Below are positions 13,101-22,600 of a stretch of DNA of 64,000 nt, piece after piece. Within the stretch, counting starts at the first letter, position 1, and the number at the start of each line of letters is the position of its first letter. The translations under genes were made by a program, and so were the position numbers. This DNA is from Carposina sasakii (lineage: Eukaryota > Arthropoda > Insecta > Lepidoptera > Carposinidae). The notes under the pieces were generated by a model. The model saw only the letters and a list, made by a program, of their open reading frames with translations, was not told the DNA's origin and did not search any database. Location of the stretch: the NCBI GenBank assembly GCA_014607495.2, contig CP053161.1:10921115-10985114 (forward strand). Reading direction: 5' to 3'.

Positions 13101-15498
13101 ATAAACTAAAAAAAAAAATCACCACCTGTCAGAAAAGTGACTGCTAGAATAGCTTTTGACATGCTTAAACCTAAATTTTTAGGTTTAATTACGTTTAGGT
13201 TTAAGTTGTGACTGCCGGAATCGACCTTAATAACAATTTAAATCTAATCAAATTTTGATTTTTGATCTCAAACTAGTGAGTCTATTTATTTTTGGAAGTG
13301 AAAATTACACTACTTATTTGTTCATGAACAATTTTCAGACGATAAGCGTAATGGATTTCCGAGTTGGACAACAACGTCAACTGTATACCTGGAGGAAACC
13401 AACCGGGTAAATTAAATTTTTATATTACGAGTACATATGTAATTTTAATATAATAAATGAATAAATATTTATTCGTTCTTATATTCGCCTTTCATGGTTA
13501 TTTTACCCTATAATCATGGTAAGGTATGGATCTATAAATATAGAAACTGCTAAGACTCGGGAATTGACTTTCATGTTACGTTTTTATCAGCTACTGGCCC
13601 ATATGGTGTCGGCAAGTGGCCGTGGCGATACAACAAGGAATCCTTCTTACCATACCCGCCACCGCTTTCATACAAACATGGAGGTACATTAGCAAAGGAC
13701 CGCCTGATATTCTGGACGTAAGTGTAGCTCAACATGTTACTGATCTTTCCATTGTGTTTCCACTAACTGCTACAAACTATATATTTATACATAATGTGAT
13801 GTATACCCTTAAATTGTGCTTGCTAAACATGTTTTTTAAAACTGTTAGAATTTCTTTACGTTTTATTCTTTCATATAATGGCTAATAACTAGAAGCTACT
13901 ACTTTTAGCCTGGCTTTCCACTAGAGTTGTGCTATATTAATTTGCTATGGATGCATTTGATATTCTCTAAATTCACCAATCAAATTCATTGGTATCATGG
14001 ACCAGTGAATATGATTGGTGGATATCAAACTTATCCGTAGCAACGCAGCATAGCGCATTTTTGGTGAAAAAGCAGCCTTATATTGTATTTTACGTGTAGT
14101 AAAGTAAACTTAGTTTTTAAACTAAAATATATGTTGTATCTTACACGCGGCTAGGATTACGGCCCTAGTGAGTGTACAGAAGAGTTGGTAAGGACTTCAA
14201 TATGTATTTGTTGTAGAACATTATCTTATGCTTGTTAGAAATTATTCTTTGGTCATAATAGCGAGGGCTTTAATCAATGGACCTTAACTACCGTACTTTG
14301 TTTTGGAGGGTAGTTGTTTGATTTTTTTTCTATTTAGACCAAACGTTAAAATACTAGGCTTGAGTCAGGACAGGACTGAATGCCTTTGCTGAAAGAAGTA
14401 CTTTGCACTCTCAATAAGAATGAGGAATTTAAACACCTATTTGTTGAAGGTGGTTAAAGCTCTAGATTTGACGTACATAATATATGTGTATAATAATTCA
14501 CTCTGATCCCATGCTATTTCCACAGATCCAAGCTAATTTTGTAATTTCAATTCACAGAGAATACAAAACCTATACCGACCGCGAATGGGGTCCACCGCTG
14601 GGACACTACCGAGAGTGCGTCCCGCGCCCGCCCCCCGCGCGCCCGCGCCCGACCCGCCGCCCAAGTACACACCCCCGCCGAGCTACTCCACTGCCACCGG
14701 CGCCAGGTGGCTGCGCCGCTCACTGCGCGCCCGGTACGTCCCCCCCCCCTCACCCCGCCCCGCTACTCCACTGCCACCGGCACCAGGTGGCTGCGCCGCT
14801 CACTACGCGCCCGGTACGTCCCCCCCCCTCACCCCGCCCCGCTACTCCACTGCCACCGGCACCAGGTGGCTGCGCCGCTCACTGCGCGCCCGGTACGTCC
14901 CCCCCCTCACCCCGCCCCGCTACTCCACTGCCACCGGCACCAGGTGGCTGCGCCGCTCACTGCGCGCCCGGTACGTCCCCCCTCACCCCGCCCCGCGCCG
15001 AGCTACAATGCTGATGACTGAGCTAATTTGAGAAAGCTAATGCTTTCAAAACTCCGTCTCCTACAATAACTAAACCTATTAAAATTTTCCAGGTTTTCAA
15101 CCCGAGCGGCACCCGCAACATCGAATACATCACAAATACCGATTACACTCAGCGAAACAGTAGAAAATGCTCAAACCGAATCTCAACCGCCACAATACAG
15201 CGGTATAATCACTCCCACCATCACAGTAACAAACGAAACTAACACACAACCTCACTCGTCAACCTCCCGAAGATCTTTAACGTTAACGCGCGATTACTTA
15301 AGACGCTCCTTTGTTAGAAAGAGCGATTCGGTGAAAAGTATTAGGTCGAGTTTGCGCAGGAGTTTCAAATATGGCGGCTTGACTACAAGTAATGAGCATT
15401 TGGTTCGCGACATTGAGCCTATTTCAAATACGGTGGCCATGTTGGATATGATCGACACGGAGACCAACCATACGCGTAGCCTTGCATCTGTGATATAA
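3209..15498 (+). CDS. SLC6-family membrane transporter, divergent (blot-like)
   Basis: This is a solute carrier family 6 protein, assembled from 13 exons: 3209-4194, 4528-4658, 5083-5364, 6505-6701, 7060-7197, 7530-7764, 8697-8935, 9956-10150, 11349-11552, 13339-13406, 13591-13717, 14526-14733, 15093-15498. All joins are GT-AG and, except within exon 12, phases match. The predicted length is about 1138 residues. TM1 is in exon 2, TM2-3 in exon 3, TM4 in exon 4, TM5 in exon 5, TM6-7 in exon 6, TM8-9 in exon 8, TM10-11 in exons 9-10 and TM12 in exon 11. Family signatures include LCLGQVLESGPMDMWRISP, SKGLRSYGK, SPIWAVLFY, HFLDYVLAG and EWGPPLGHYR. The TM1 unwound region reads GLFNISRFA where most SLC6 members have GNVWRFP, so ion coupling may be altered. 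It resembles insect orphan members such as bloated tubules more than classical neurotransmitter carriers. The substrate is unknown. The frame is open up to the acceptor at 3161, so the true start may lie further upstream. Confidence 0.88.
4433..4503. mobile_element. Deleted foldback element (short derivative)
   Basis: It shares gtatcaggcgtcactattcg, gaagttcaaatctct and tgagggatcg with the larger foldback at 42247-42433, then jumps straight to ggtggtgggcgatccctcaa. The whole interior between the arms is missing. It lies in intron 1 of the SLC6 gene, ending about 25 bp before the exon 2 acceptor. Confidence 0.65.
4830..5010 (-). mobile_element. tRNA-headed SINE family B, copy 1
   Basis: The plus strand carries taccgggattcgaac-type text (accgggattcgaactcagg), the complement of a tRNA B box (GGTTCGAATCCCGG), followed by cctatgacgcgg and agggtcac. 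The other end holds catccatgactcgg. Better preserved copies lie at 48895-49108 and 45470-45615. It has no cloverleaf, so it is not a functional tRNA. Confidence 0.65.
5392..5500. mobile_element. Foldback MITE family F
   Basis: The arms are gatagccaatctgaaggata with aaagttgatgctgtctct and, inverted, aactttattcttctgatagg with ctatcta. The loop is only about ten bases. Related copies are at 16797-16948, 29997-30131, 40791-40921 and 54484-54601. It is non-coding, in intron 3 of the SLC6 gene. Confidence 0.7.
5545..5635 (+). mobile_element. SINE family E fragment
   Basis: It contains ggttggcgtcagacaggcag and tatgagtttcgaaagaaacc. The reverse complement of the same text is at 62910-63045 (gcctgcctgatgccaacc), and short pieces are at 7440-7475 and 37265. 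It is non-coding. Confidence 0.5.
5790..5935 (+). mobile_element. Retroposon 3'-end repeat (ctgctggacgtagg family)
   Basis: An ATC/CAT microsatellite leads into cctattgcagtccactgctg, gacgtaggcctccccc and tgcccagtcaccacgctggg. Other copies are at 23848-23905, 42540-42668 (minus), 44632-44758 and 52428-52572 (minus). The same consensus is attached to the RTE-like LINE fragment at 37950, so these are probably 5'-truncated LINE tails or SINEs using that tail. Confidence 0.7.
5960..6180 (+). mobile_element. Retroposon end (cgcccgcgactccgtccgcg family)
   Basis: It contains gtggacgcccgcgactccgt, the words atccgggataaaaagtagcc, and atcggttcagccgtttctga. Related pieces are at 41478-41605, 54090-54300, 59415-59655, 60598-60632, 62340-62520 and 63060-63383. 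This is a very common type of dispersed repeat in moth introns. Confidence 0.7.
6888..7030. mobile_element. MITE family G, copy 1
   Basis: The terminal inverted repeats are aagctgccttccca and tgggaaggcagc. The interior holds accaatcaaaatcattgaca and an inverted counterpart around attggtggtt. Sister copies are at 13908-14078 and 45672-45834. It ends 30 bp before the exon 5 acceptor of the SLC6 gene. Confidence 0.7.
7842..7858. repeat. (AC)n microsatellite
   Basis: A short run of acacacacacacac in intron 6 of the SLC6 gene. Similar runs are at 44874-44896 and 50314-50330. Confidence 0.9.
8697..8935 (+). CDS. SLC6 exon 7 with Gly/Ala-rich loop
   Basis: This exon encodes the extracellular segment between TM7 and TM8 (the EL4 position), ending in HLLTQLVPAALAVLPSDS directly before SPIWAVLFY of TM8. 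It contains a low-complexity tract of about 16 residues (AGAGATGGPGAGAGAR, residues about 695-710) encoded by a GC-rich run of GCGGGT-type triplets. The tract is in frame and flanked by ordinary coding sequence, so it looks like a coding microsatellite expansion inside a loop. Confidence 0.8.
9821..9920. repeat. Perfect-stem foldback in SLC6 intron 7
   Basis: The left arm aactggtacctgtcaaaaaa is mirrored on the right by ttttttgacaggtgccagtt. Both arms are bordered by gtttcacca/gtttcacc. The stem is about 30 bp with almost no loop. It ends 35 bp before the exon 8 acceptor. Confidence 0.75.
10682..10733 (+). pseudogene. Decayed copy A of SLC6 exon 9
   Basis: After a CAG at 10679-10681 the sequence reads AGVGAAHFLDY in the exon 9 frame. 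It then skips the next part of the exon and rejoins at ctgcagacg before running into the intron repeat cttatgatcc. It is truncated and not translatable as exon 9. Confidence 0.75.
11077..11180 (+). pseudogene. Decayed copy B of SLC6 exon 9
   Basis: An acceptor-like gtgtcag precedes a copy reading VGVGAAHFLEYVLAGA, then a TGA where the true exon has TGG (Trp), then WHCVLQTAL, before it diverges into the intron repeat (cttatgatccatttgtag). The live exon at 11349-11552 is intact. Inclusion of copy B would truncate the protein inside TM10. Confidence 0.85.
11634..11754. mobile_element. Short MITE family J, copy 1
   Basis: The termini gtcgattccgaccatcacac and gtgtgacggtcagac are inverted, and the interior is a further inverted repeat (ggcctgtccctctc against gggacaggtagg). 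It is related to 39192-39316 and to the ends of the long element at 11836-13228. Confidence 0.65.
11836..13228. mobile_element. Long foldback element of family J, with nested SINE
   Basis: It starts ggtcgattccggaagtcaca and ends tgtgactgccggaatcgacc as a matching inverted repeat. The subterminal arms are rich in aaacctaaac/gtttaggttt words. There is no coding capacity. It is interrupted by the SINE at 12714-13118, so the original element is about 975 bp. It lies in intron 9 of the SLC6 gene. Confidence 0.7.
12714..13118 (+). mobile_element. SINE family C, full-length with target duplication
   Basis: It is flanked on both sides by the 13-bp direct repeat tcaccacctgtca (12701-12713 and 13119-13131). 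It starts gattcggcgggaaaagctgg and ends ccttgcctttgcttcggg, ataaact and a poly(A) run. These are the marks of target-primed retroposition. It is inserted into the foldback element at 11836-13228 and is therefore younger. Relatives are at 54953-55320 and, internally deleted, at 32529-32692. Confidence 0.9.
13908..14078. mobile_element. MITE family G, copy 2
   Basis: It shares ctatggatgcatttgatatt, tcaccaatcaaattcattgg and gattggtggatatcaaac with 45672-45834 and 6888-7030. The right end is aaaagcagcct. Confidence 0.65.
14526..14733 (+). CDS. SLC6 exon 12, internal frame conflict
   Basis: The acceptor TTTCCACAG gives phase 0 and the family motif REWGPPLGHYR. The exon end reads PPPKYTPPPSY and WLRRSLRAR, whose final split codon CG|G joins perfectly to exon 13 (FSTRAAPA). 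These two parts are in different frames. One extra base between about 14620 and 14655, where the sequence is a run of C and CG, would reconcile them (208 nt present, 209 needed). This could be an assembly error in a GC-rich homopolymer or a real frameshift. A second AG at 14557 would keep one frame throughout but would lose the conserved WGP motif. Confidence 0.65.
14682..15000 (+). repeat. Tandem repeat of exon 12 end plus splice donor
   Basis: Four units of 80, 79, 78 and about 75 bp start at 14682, 14762, 14841 and 14919. Each holds gctactccactgccaccgg, ggtggctgcgccgctcact and CCCGGTACGTC. Each therefore repeats the last 52 bases of exon 12, its GTACGT donor and the first intronic bases. 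The C run after the donor shrinks from 10 to 9, 8 and 6. Donors fall at 14734, 14814, 14893 and 14971. Relative to the first, the third and fourth add 159 and 237 nt (multiples of three) in a frame that stays open to 15029. The second adds 80 nt and shifts the frame. Confidence 0.9.
15093..15498 (+). CDS. SLC6 terminal exon, cytosolic C-tail
   Basis: An acceptor ATTTTCCAG precedes 15093. The first base completes the Arg codon from exon 12, followed by about 134 residues ending in RSLASVI and a TAA at 15496-15498. The tail is hydrophilic and Ser/Thr-rich, with clusters of basic residues (DYLRRSFVRKSDSVK and SSLRRSFKYG) that look like phosphorylation or lipid-contact segments. No domain is recognised. 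An AATAAA lies only a few bases past the stop (15502). Confidence 0.85.
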
Positions 15499-16796
15499 TA
15501 TAATAAAACATCACAATATACGTTATACTGCTTTTTAAACGATAGGCAGTATTTATTGGTCGAATGACGCGAAATCTTTATTTTTGCTGGTAATAAGTAG
15601 AAAACTTAGTTGCTACTACTTACCATGTTATTACAATACAATGTAACGGGTCATCTAAGAAGTCATAGAAAAATTATACAAAAAATATGTTATGTTACAA
15701 GTGTTATAATTTTTTTCGTGACTGATATATGTACTTAACAAAATGATCTTATAAATGAGAAGAGAGGGTATTTTACATATTATTGTTACTTAAGCAACTG
15801 TTGTAACAAATCATAACGAATAAGCTACGAATATCACATATAATAAACTAAAGAAATTGCGATATATTTTGAATCTCCAACGCGATTATAACGAATTCAT
15901 TTTAGTGTTGTAAAGAGTTGATTTTTAGCACAATAGTGTACAGAGGTAAGCCGTCGTTTGTAGCTAGATATAGAATGATATACTTAACTAGACTATGGAT
16001 AAACAAGACATAAACCATTGTAAAAGGTATATTAGAAAAGCTTGTATGCACACAATCACGGCAGTGTTTTATACATTCCACCCACCGTGATTGTGTAAAA
16101 ATAAGAAATTTGAGTACTTGGCAATTTAAAATATATTTTGTTAAAATCGACCTTTGACTAAATTTGTTGGTTAAAGGTGTAATCTATTTATATAAATTAC
16201 AAGTATAATGCAAATCGCAGTGTATCATAAAATGCTGCTATCTCATAAATCTGCAAAATGTATACTTAAAAAGTAATTTTCGAGCTTACTACTTCAAAAT
16301 TTTAAGATTTTGGAAAATGTTATAATGTACAAGGAATAGAAAATGTGTTCTCATTAGGATAGAGTGAAAAGTTGGATAAATGTTTGACTGAGTTTAGAAG
16401 AAATGACGTTTTTTACGATTTGTTCATGAATGTTGATGTTTGAACAATTTAGGCATATTCCTGCAAAAAAAAAACTTGTTGAAATTTTTTTGTCGTTACA
16501 ATAACAATTTCTGTGTGTTCATAGAACGTTTAGCGATTTTGACTGATATTCTTTCAGAAGTGATTAGTACATATTTCAATCGTTGATCACGATCAATTTT
16601 AACGGTGAAGGTCATTCGCATACAGAGATAATAAAATTGTCACTAGGTCATTGTTTTTAAGACATGCAATGGGGTTAATTTGTTAAAATATGATATTGTC
16701 ATTTGGCTCCATGAAGATTTACAAAGAGTGACTAAAGGTATGAAAGGCTTAGGGACAATAATTAACTACACTACAATATAGTTATATGGCAGCTTT

Positions 16797-16948
16797 ATGG
16801 TCAGAGAGCCTATCTGAAGGATAAAGTTTATGCTGGCTTTCTCTAAATCTAATTGATGCATTCACTATCTTGATCAAGTTTTAGAGAAAGCCAGCATAAA
16901 CTTTATATACTTCAAATAGGCTATCCGATCTTTGGAAAATTCGGCCCG
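16797..16948. mobile_element. Foldback MITE family F, long-stem copy
   Basis: The arms gataaagtttatgctggctt with tctctaaa and, inverted, agagaaagccagcataaact form a near-perfect stem. They are bordered by agcctatctgaag and cttcaaataggctat. It is the best stem of the family in this window. Confidence 0.75.
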
Positions 16949-16975
16949 ACATGAAATAAATATTATTACAAAGGG

Positions 16976-17157
16976 CTTAGTGTAAGTTTTTACTTCCAAC
17001 TCGTTCGCGTTAACGTAAAGCAGCTAACCAATCGCATTATGGCGTGTCAATGTGATGTCATAAAAGTGAGAACAACAGCGCTATGTGATTTAGTTGAACT
17101 GTTTACGTTTACGCGATCGAGTTCGAAGTCAAAACTCGCACTAAGATCTCAGAGCTG
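16976..17157. mobile_element. MITE family H, copy 1
   Basis: The termini gcttagtgtaagtttttact and ctcgcactaag are inverted, with inner words gcgttaacgtaaag and gtttacgcgatcgagtt. A sister copy is at 21600-21762 in fizzy intron 7, and a half copy is near 42445-42480. Confidence 0.65.
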
Positions 17158-19614
17158 CACCTTGGCTCGAAAGTTATTTTGCGTGACCATACTTTTAATT
17201 ATAAATCATCACATTTAAAACAAAGTAGATGTAAGATTAAATTAGTGCCCACCTAGCTCAAAATTAAAGACGGTCGATATATCCATATATCATTACTGTA
17301 AGTTTTTTTACTATAATTATAAATCCTGTAATTTGGCTATTAGAATCGAAGTTTTTGTTTAGTTATATTATATAATAATTAGCTTGTTGATCAAGTTGTA
17401 TTACCCACTTAATTTTGTATGAGTGCGTTATGGATGTTTATCGTTTCTCCACATTGCTATATGTCCCTTTGCATATAATATTGTAATAGTTATTGTAATA
17501 TATTATGCAGATATTTCTCAAAATGTTGGAAGAGATATTATACAATGTGGCAATATGGGAAATGTCATGCGCCTCGACACTTTTTTTTAGGTTAAATATA
17601 AATGCGTTATTTTTTCATACAAAAGGTTGATTGATTTAGTTAAGTTTAATTTAGGTTTATTATATTTTAAAACATTTTATTTAAGTTTAAGTACAATGAG
17701 TTAGGATTAGATTCTATTGTGTGTATTTAAAGATAGCCTTTGTGTATTTTTTTAATCTATATCCTTACATTTCTCTGTTACTTTGTTTTCTATCTCATCT
17801 TTTGAAACTATACTCTTTGAATTTACTGTGTACTTACCTATTCGACACTTTCTGTTAAAATAAAAACAATATACATAGACCCTTAATAATAAAATAACCT
17901 TAATTTCTAATTATTCTCATACAAAACTTATATATGTACATACGCGAAAAATAATACACAAAAGCTATGTGTTAAAAACCTGAGCCCATGTTTGTTTTGC
18001 TTTAAGTTCCTTTCGTGCATTTATAACTTATTTGAATGTGTTCTAAATTTTTTACTAGTTCTAGTCACGCCATTGCTTCCACATTTTCAATCATCATATT
18101 TTATTATTAGTATTAGCTTCTTTTCTTTTCGCACGTTATTATTGCACGTTCTTTCTTTTCTAGATTTTAATTTCTATTTCTACATTCCATATTGTTTTAC
18201 TCTATATACACGATTAACGAATAAAACATACTGATTTTATCTTTTGTTTCATTTTAAAACTTCCTATACTTGTATTTGACAATTTTGTTTATTGGTGGAT
18301 ATTTAAATGGTCTCATAATTATGAACCAATGGCATCGTGTCACCGTTAAGTCGCACCACGTCCAAATAGATCAAAAATGGTGTAAGTCAAATTACAACCA
18401 TCTCAATCTTTTACAATCTGCGGAACATTACCCAAAGTGAACATCATGCGACGAGTTGCTGCTTGTCACACTGTCCGTCCCTACTCGTATAATGTAAATA
18501 CCACCTAAAAACCCGAATAATAAAGCAATTTCTCAATTCTTTATTTCTCGTATAATGAAAATTACACAAAATAATCTTAACACAATTAATTCTTAAAATC
18601 GTAAAAAAATAGATGTTCAATTATCCATTATCAGTACAAGTACTTAAAACAAAGAAGCCGAGGTAATTAAATGTTCTATTAAAACTAAAATAAGGTGGGA
18701 GTATAATATAAAGATCAAAGTTAAGTAGACAAAGTAGAATTAGTGGTATATCTTCAGAGGCATTGTATGAAACATAGGTATATTCATAAGATGAAAACTA
18801 ATAATCACAAGTCAATATGAACAAAGACCTCTTAAAACACCGGAAATAAGAAACAAGAAGATATCGCGAAGACATTTGACGACCTCAACTTCTCTAGCTT
18901 GTCAAAAATCAAACACAGTCAAAAGTATATGTTGCTATCAAAAACATACCGGAATAAAGGTATAAATGATAACAAGTAAACATAATACAGATACAATCAC
19001 GGGGGGAGGGGAGTAATGGTACACCTAACGACCTGACAAAGGAATTAATAAATAAACCAACAAAAAAAAAAACCTATACGCAAATGGAGACAAAAAACTT
19101 TAATCTCGTCCTGCTCACACCTTCATAATTTACATTAGCGGCATCTTACTCTTGTAATGATTATTATTTCAGTAGCTTGTCTATACCTTATACTCTGTCT
19201 ACGAACAGGCGTAATTTTTTTGAGGTACACATGAAATTCACTTTAAGTGGACGTATGTACATTCTTTGATTGATTGATTTGATTATGTATTGATTTTAGA
19301 CATTCATATTGTAGGAAATCGTAATTTTGCGTGCGCCTACCAGTAGGGAAAAGCGCGAACTTCTTTATGTAACGGTAACGTCTCGCAAATCAAATCTATA
19401 AAATTACATTGATTTGCCAATAATACAATCAAGAAAAAAGATAGTATAACATGAATGGTTTATCCGTTGCCAGGGCATTAAGCACAACCATAAGAAATGA
19501 AGACATTAGACAACAATCTAAAATTAATTACTAATTGCAAGATCACAATTTCAGTCAATAAATGTGGCTACTCAGTAATGTTGAGTATATGGCACAATCA
19601 CCTTGATTGTTCAG

Positions 19615-22600
19615 TTACCTAATGAGTGAGTTCATGTTGAGAAGTGACTTGGCTGCCTTGCCGTCGGTCGGGGCTTTCTTCTTCGGGTCCATCATGAAGC
19701 ACTTCCACAATCTGGAAATAAAGGGGATTATTAAATAGACATAAAGGTTTCTGCACATGTCGTAAGGTTTATGTGCATTCTGTACATACTGCAAGGTTTT
19801 TGTATACACCGTTAGGTCTCTGCCTGTACCGTAAACTTCTCAGCACCTAACAAAACGTTTTAGCAACTACCGTAACATCTCAGCACCTACCGTAAACTTC
19901 TCAACACTTACCATAAATTTCTTAGCACTACCGTAAATGTAAACTTCTCAGCACTACCGTAAATGTAAGTTTTTCGGCACTACCGTAAATGTATACTTCT
20001 CAACACCTGTATGGGTAGTATGGGTACTTCCATATCACGAGCTGGTTGTGCTGTAAGGTCTCACGTGCCGTAATGTCTCACGCGCTGTAAGGTCTCACGC
20101 GCCGTAAGGTCTCACGCGCCGTAAGGTCTCACGCGCCGTAAGGTCTCACGCGCCGTAAGGTCTCACGTGCCGTAATGTCTCACGCGCTGTAAGGTCTCAC
20201 GCGCCGTAAGGTCTCACGCGCCGTAAGGTCTCACGCGCCGTAAGGTCTCACGCGCCGTAAGGTCTCACGCGCCGTAAGGTCTCACGCGCCGTAAGGTCTC
20301 ACGCGCCGTAAGGTCTCACGCGCCTTAAGGACTCACGCGCCTTAAGGTCTCACGCGCCGTAAGGTCTCACGTGCAGTAAGATCTCGCGTGCCGTAAGGTC
20401 TCACGCGCCGTAAGGTCTCACGTGCAGTAAGGTCTCACACGCCGTAAGGTCTCGCGTACCGCAAGGTCTCGTCGGCCGCAGCAGACAGCACAGTGCTCCC
20501 GTCGGGCGACAGCGCCAGGTGCAGCACGCGCGCCGAGTGCCCCGCCAGTTCGGCCACGCGCGTCAGCAGCGGGTACTTCCAGATCACGAGCTGGTTGTGC
20601 GCGTAGCCGTGCCCGGAGATGAGCTCTTTGTAGTGCGTGCTCCATACTATCGAGCACACCTGCGGGACAAAATAACAGTATCAGCAACTAGCGGCTACAT
20701 GCCACTTCGGCCGCGTGAACTTTGTGAGCCGCGAGCCGCAGAGCGCATTTCACCAAATACCTAGTTGTTTTTTTTTAACGTAGCTGACAAATTTCTCGTG
20801 TAAATTTTAATACCTTGAAAGACATATACCTATAATATACATACATACATACATAAAAATCACGCCTCTTTCCCGGAGGGGTAGGCAGAGATCACGGATC
20901 TCCATTTGCTACGATCCTGACACACCTGTTTCGCTTCATCTACTTTCATGATATTCTTCATGTACGTTCGTCGGTTTAGGGTACTCTTTCTCTAGAATTT
21001 CACCAATATACCGTTAAAATAATACCAAGCATGACACAAAGTTAGTTTTCATCATTCACCATAAATTCTGAAATCATTCTACTTAAGAAAGACAATAAGC
21101 TAGACATGGAAAAGATGGACATAGCTTGCCTTTCTTTCGATATAAACTAAATTTAATAAGACCTCTCTACTCTTGCGGCGAATCCACTTGCGGCAGTCCC
21201 CATTGATTGTAATACGTCACTCGTATAACGCTCTCTCAGTACTAACCTGTGACTTGGTATCAACGGTGTTGAGATTGGCTCCGGTGTTGACGTTCCATAT
21301 GCGTATAGTCCGGTCAGCGGTTCCGCCGCCGGACGCTAATATCCCGGCGCTCCACGGACACCATGCCAGGCCTTTAACTGCTGCACAATGCTGGCTGTAA
21401 AGGCAAACACAATTATACTGTTACCTGAAGAAAAAATCGTATGGAGACATCACTTGCCTCTTGTGATTGATTGTTGTTCATACATCCCTATTGATTATTT
21501 GATGTGCATTATTGATTGAACTAGTCATCAATTAGAAAAAAAGGTGTTTCAATAATACATAGCTAGGAGAAGTTCGATAATTCATTAGCGTGAATTATAT
21601 GTTATTCTGAGGGCTTCGTGTGATTTTATTACTTTTCGTTTGCGTTAACGTAAAGCCACCAATCATATTGTGGCGTGATGCAATAACGTCGCTACATGAT
21701 AGAATAGTTTACGTTGACGCGATCGAGTTCAAAGTGAAAACTCGCACTAAGCTCTCTGATGAAAACTGCAAAGTTTTATCAAAATCCGTCATACTCCACT
21801 GGAAACTCACTTGAAAGAGTACAGGTACTGCGGCTGTGAATACTGCTGTCCGGTGGCTATCGGCCAGATGTTCAGCAAGTTGTCATTACCGCCCGACGCG
21901 AGGTACTTGCCGTCCGGTGACCATTTCAGGCCGCAGATCTGGGAATGTTATCATCACTAAATATTTTAAAGCAAAGTTCCTACTATCTGTCTGTCCCTAT
22001 ATGCTTAGATCTTTCAAATTACGCAACGGATTTTGATGTGGTTTTTTTGATTTCCAAGAGGACAGTTTATAGGTATAGTATCAGCACTGCACCTGTGCGA
22101 AGCCAGGGCAGGTCCCTAGTGTTGTGACAATAAAAAATATGACGGCATCTCGATGGATTTTTGGTATCATAGGGGACGATAATGATGTCTTAAGGCCCTA
22201 AAAGAAAACATTTTATATTATGTTCAGTTTGTTAAAATTAGGTTCAGGCTAGCAACAAAAATAAAGATTGATCTAGATTAAAATTCGGTTAAAACTGTCA
22301 TTTATAGGTGAGGGTAGTATAAACAGATGGCAAGGCTCAAAATATGTTAGTCAACAAATACTGCTACCTCATTTTAAAATGCCCCAGAGTCACAATACCC
22401 ACAGTTAGACTATAACGAGAAGCACCCACCTCCTGCGTATGCGCAGCGATGGTGGACACAGCATGCTCTCTCTGTCGCACGTCGTGGTGCACGATGTTGC
22501 CGTCTCTCGCGCCGCTCGATATTATGAACATGTTCCACGCGAGGGAACCCACGCGGCCCGTGTGTCCGTCCATTACCTGGGAAATACTTGCACGTATTAC

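Larger units (their letters stand above)
15499..19614. other. Convergent 3' region between SLC6 and fizzy
   Basis: No further exon is supported. Several AATAAA signals on the plus strand (15502, near 15842, near 16955, 17863 and 18220) could end SLC6 transcripts, so a long 3' UTR is possible but unproven. Two foldback MITEs occupy 16797-16948 and 16976-17157. The open frame at 17992-18234 is T-rich, low in complexity and unsupported. The rest is unremarkable AT-rich sequence that also has to hold the fizzy 3' UTR. Confidence 0.5.

Noticed and set aside
14484..15021. Three long Pro/Arg/His-rich frames, up to 176 codons
   Set aside because: They result from the GC-rich tandem repeat with no stop codons. 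Only the frame joining WLRRSLRAR to exon 13 has splice support.
17992..18234. 80-codon Phe/Leu/Tyr-rich frame, looking like a membrane protein
   Set aside because: It is translated T-rich low-complexity DNA downstream of SLC6. The hydrophobic composition follows from base composition.
20052..20470. CRISPR-like array
   Set aside because: The units are contiguous 17-mers with no unique spacers, the setting is a eukaryotic intron, and the unit is explained by the exon 9 splice junction.
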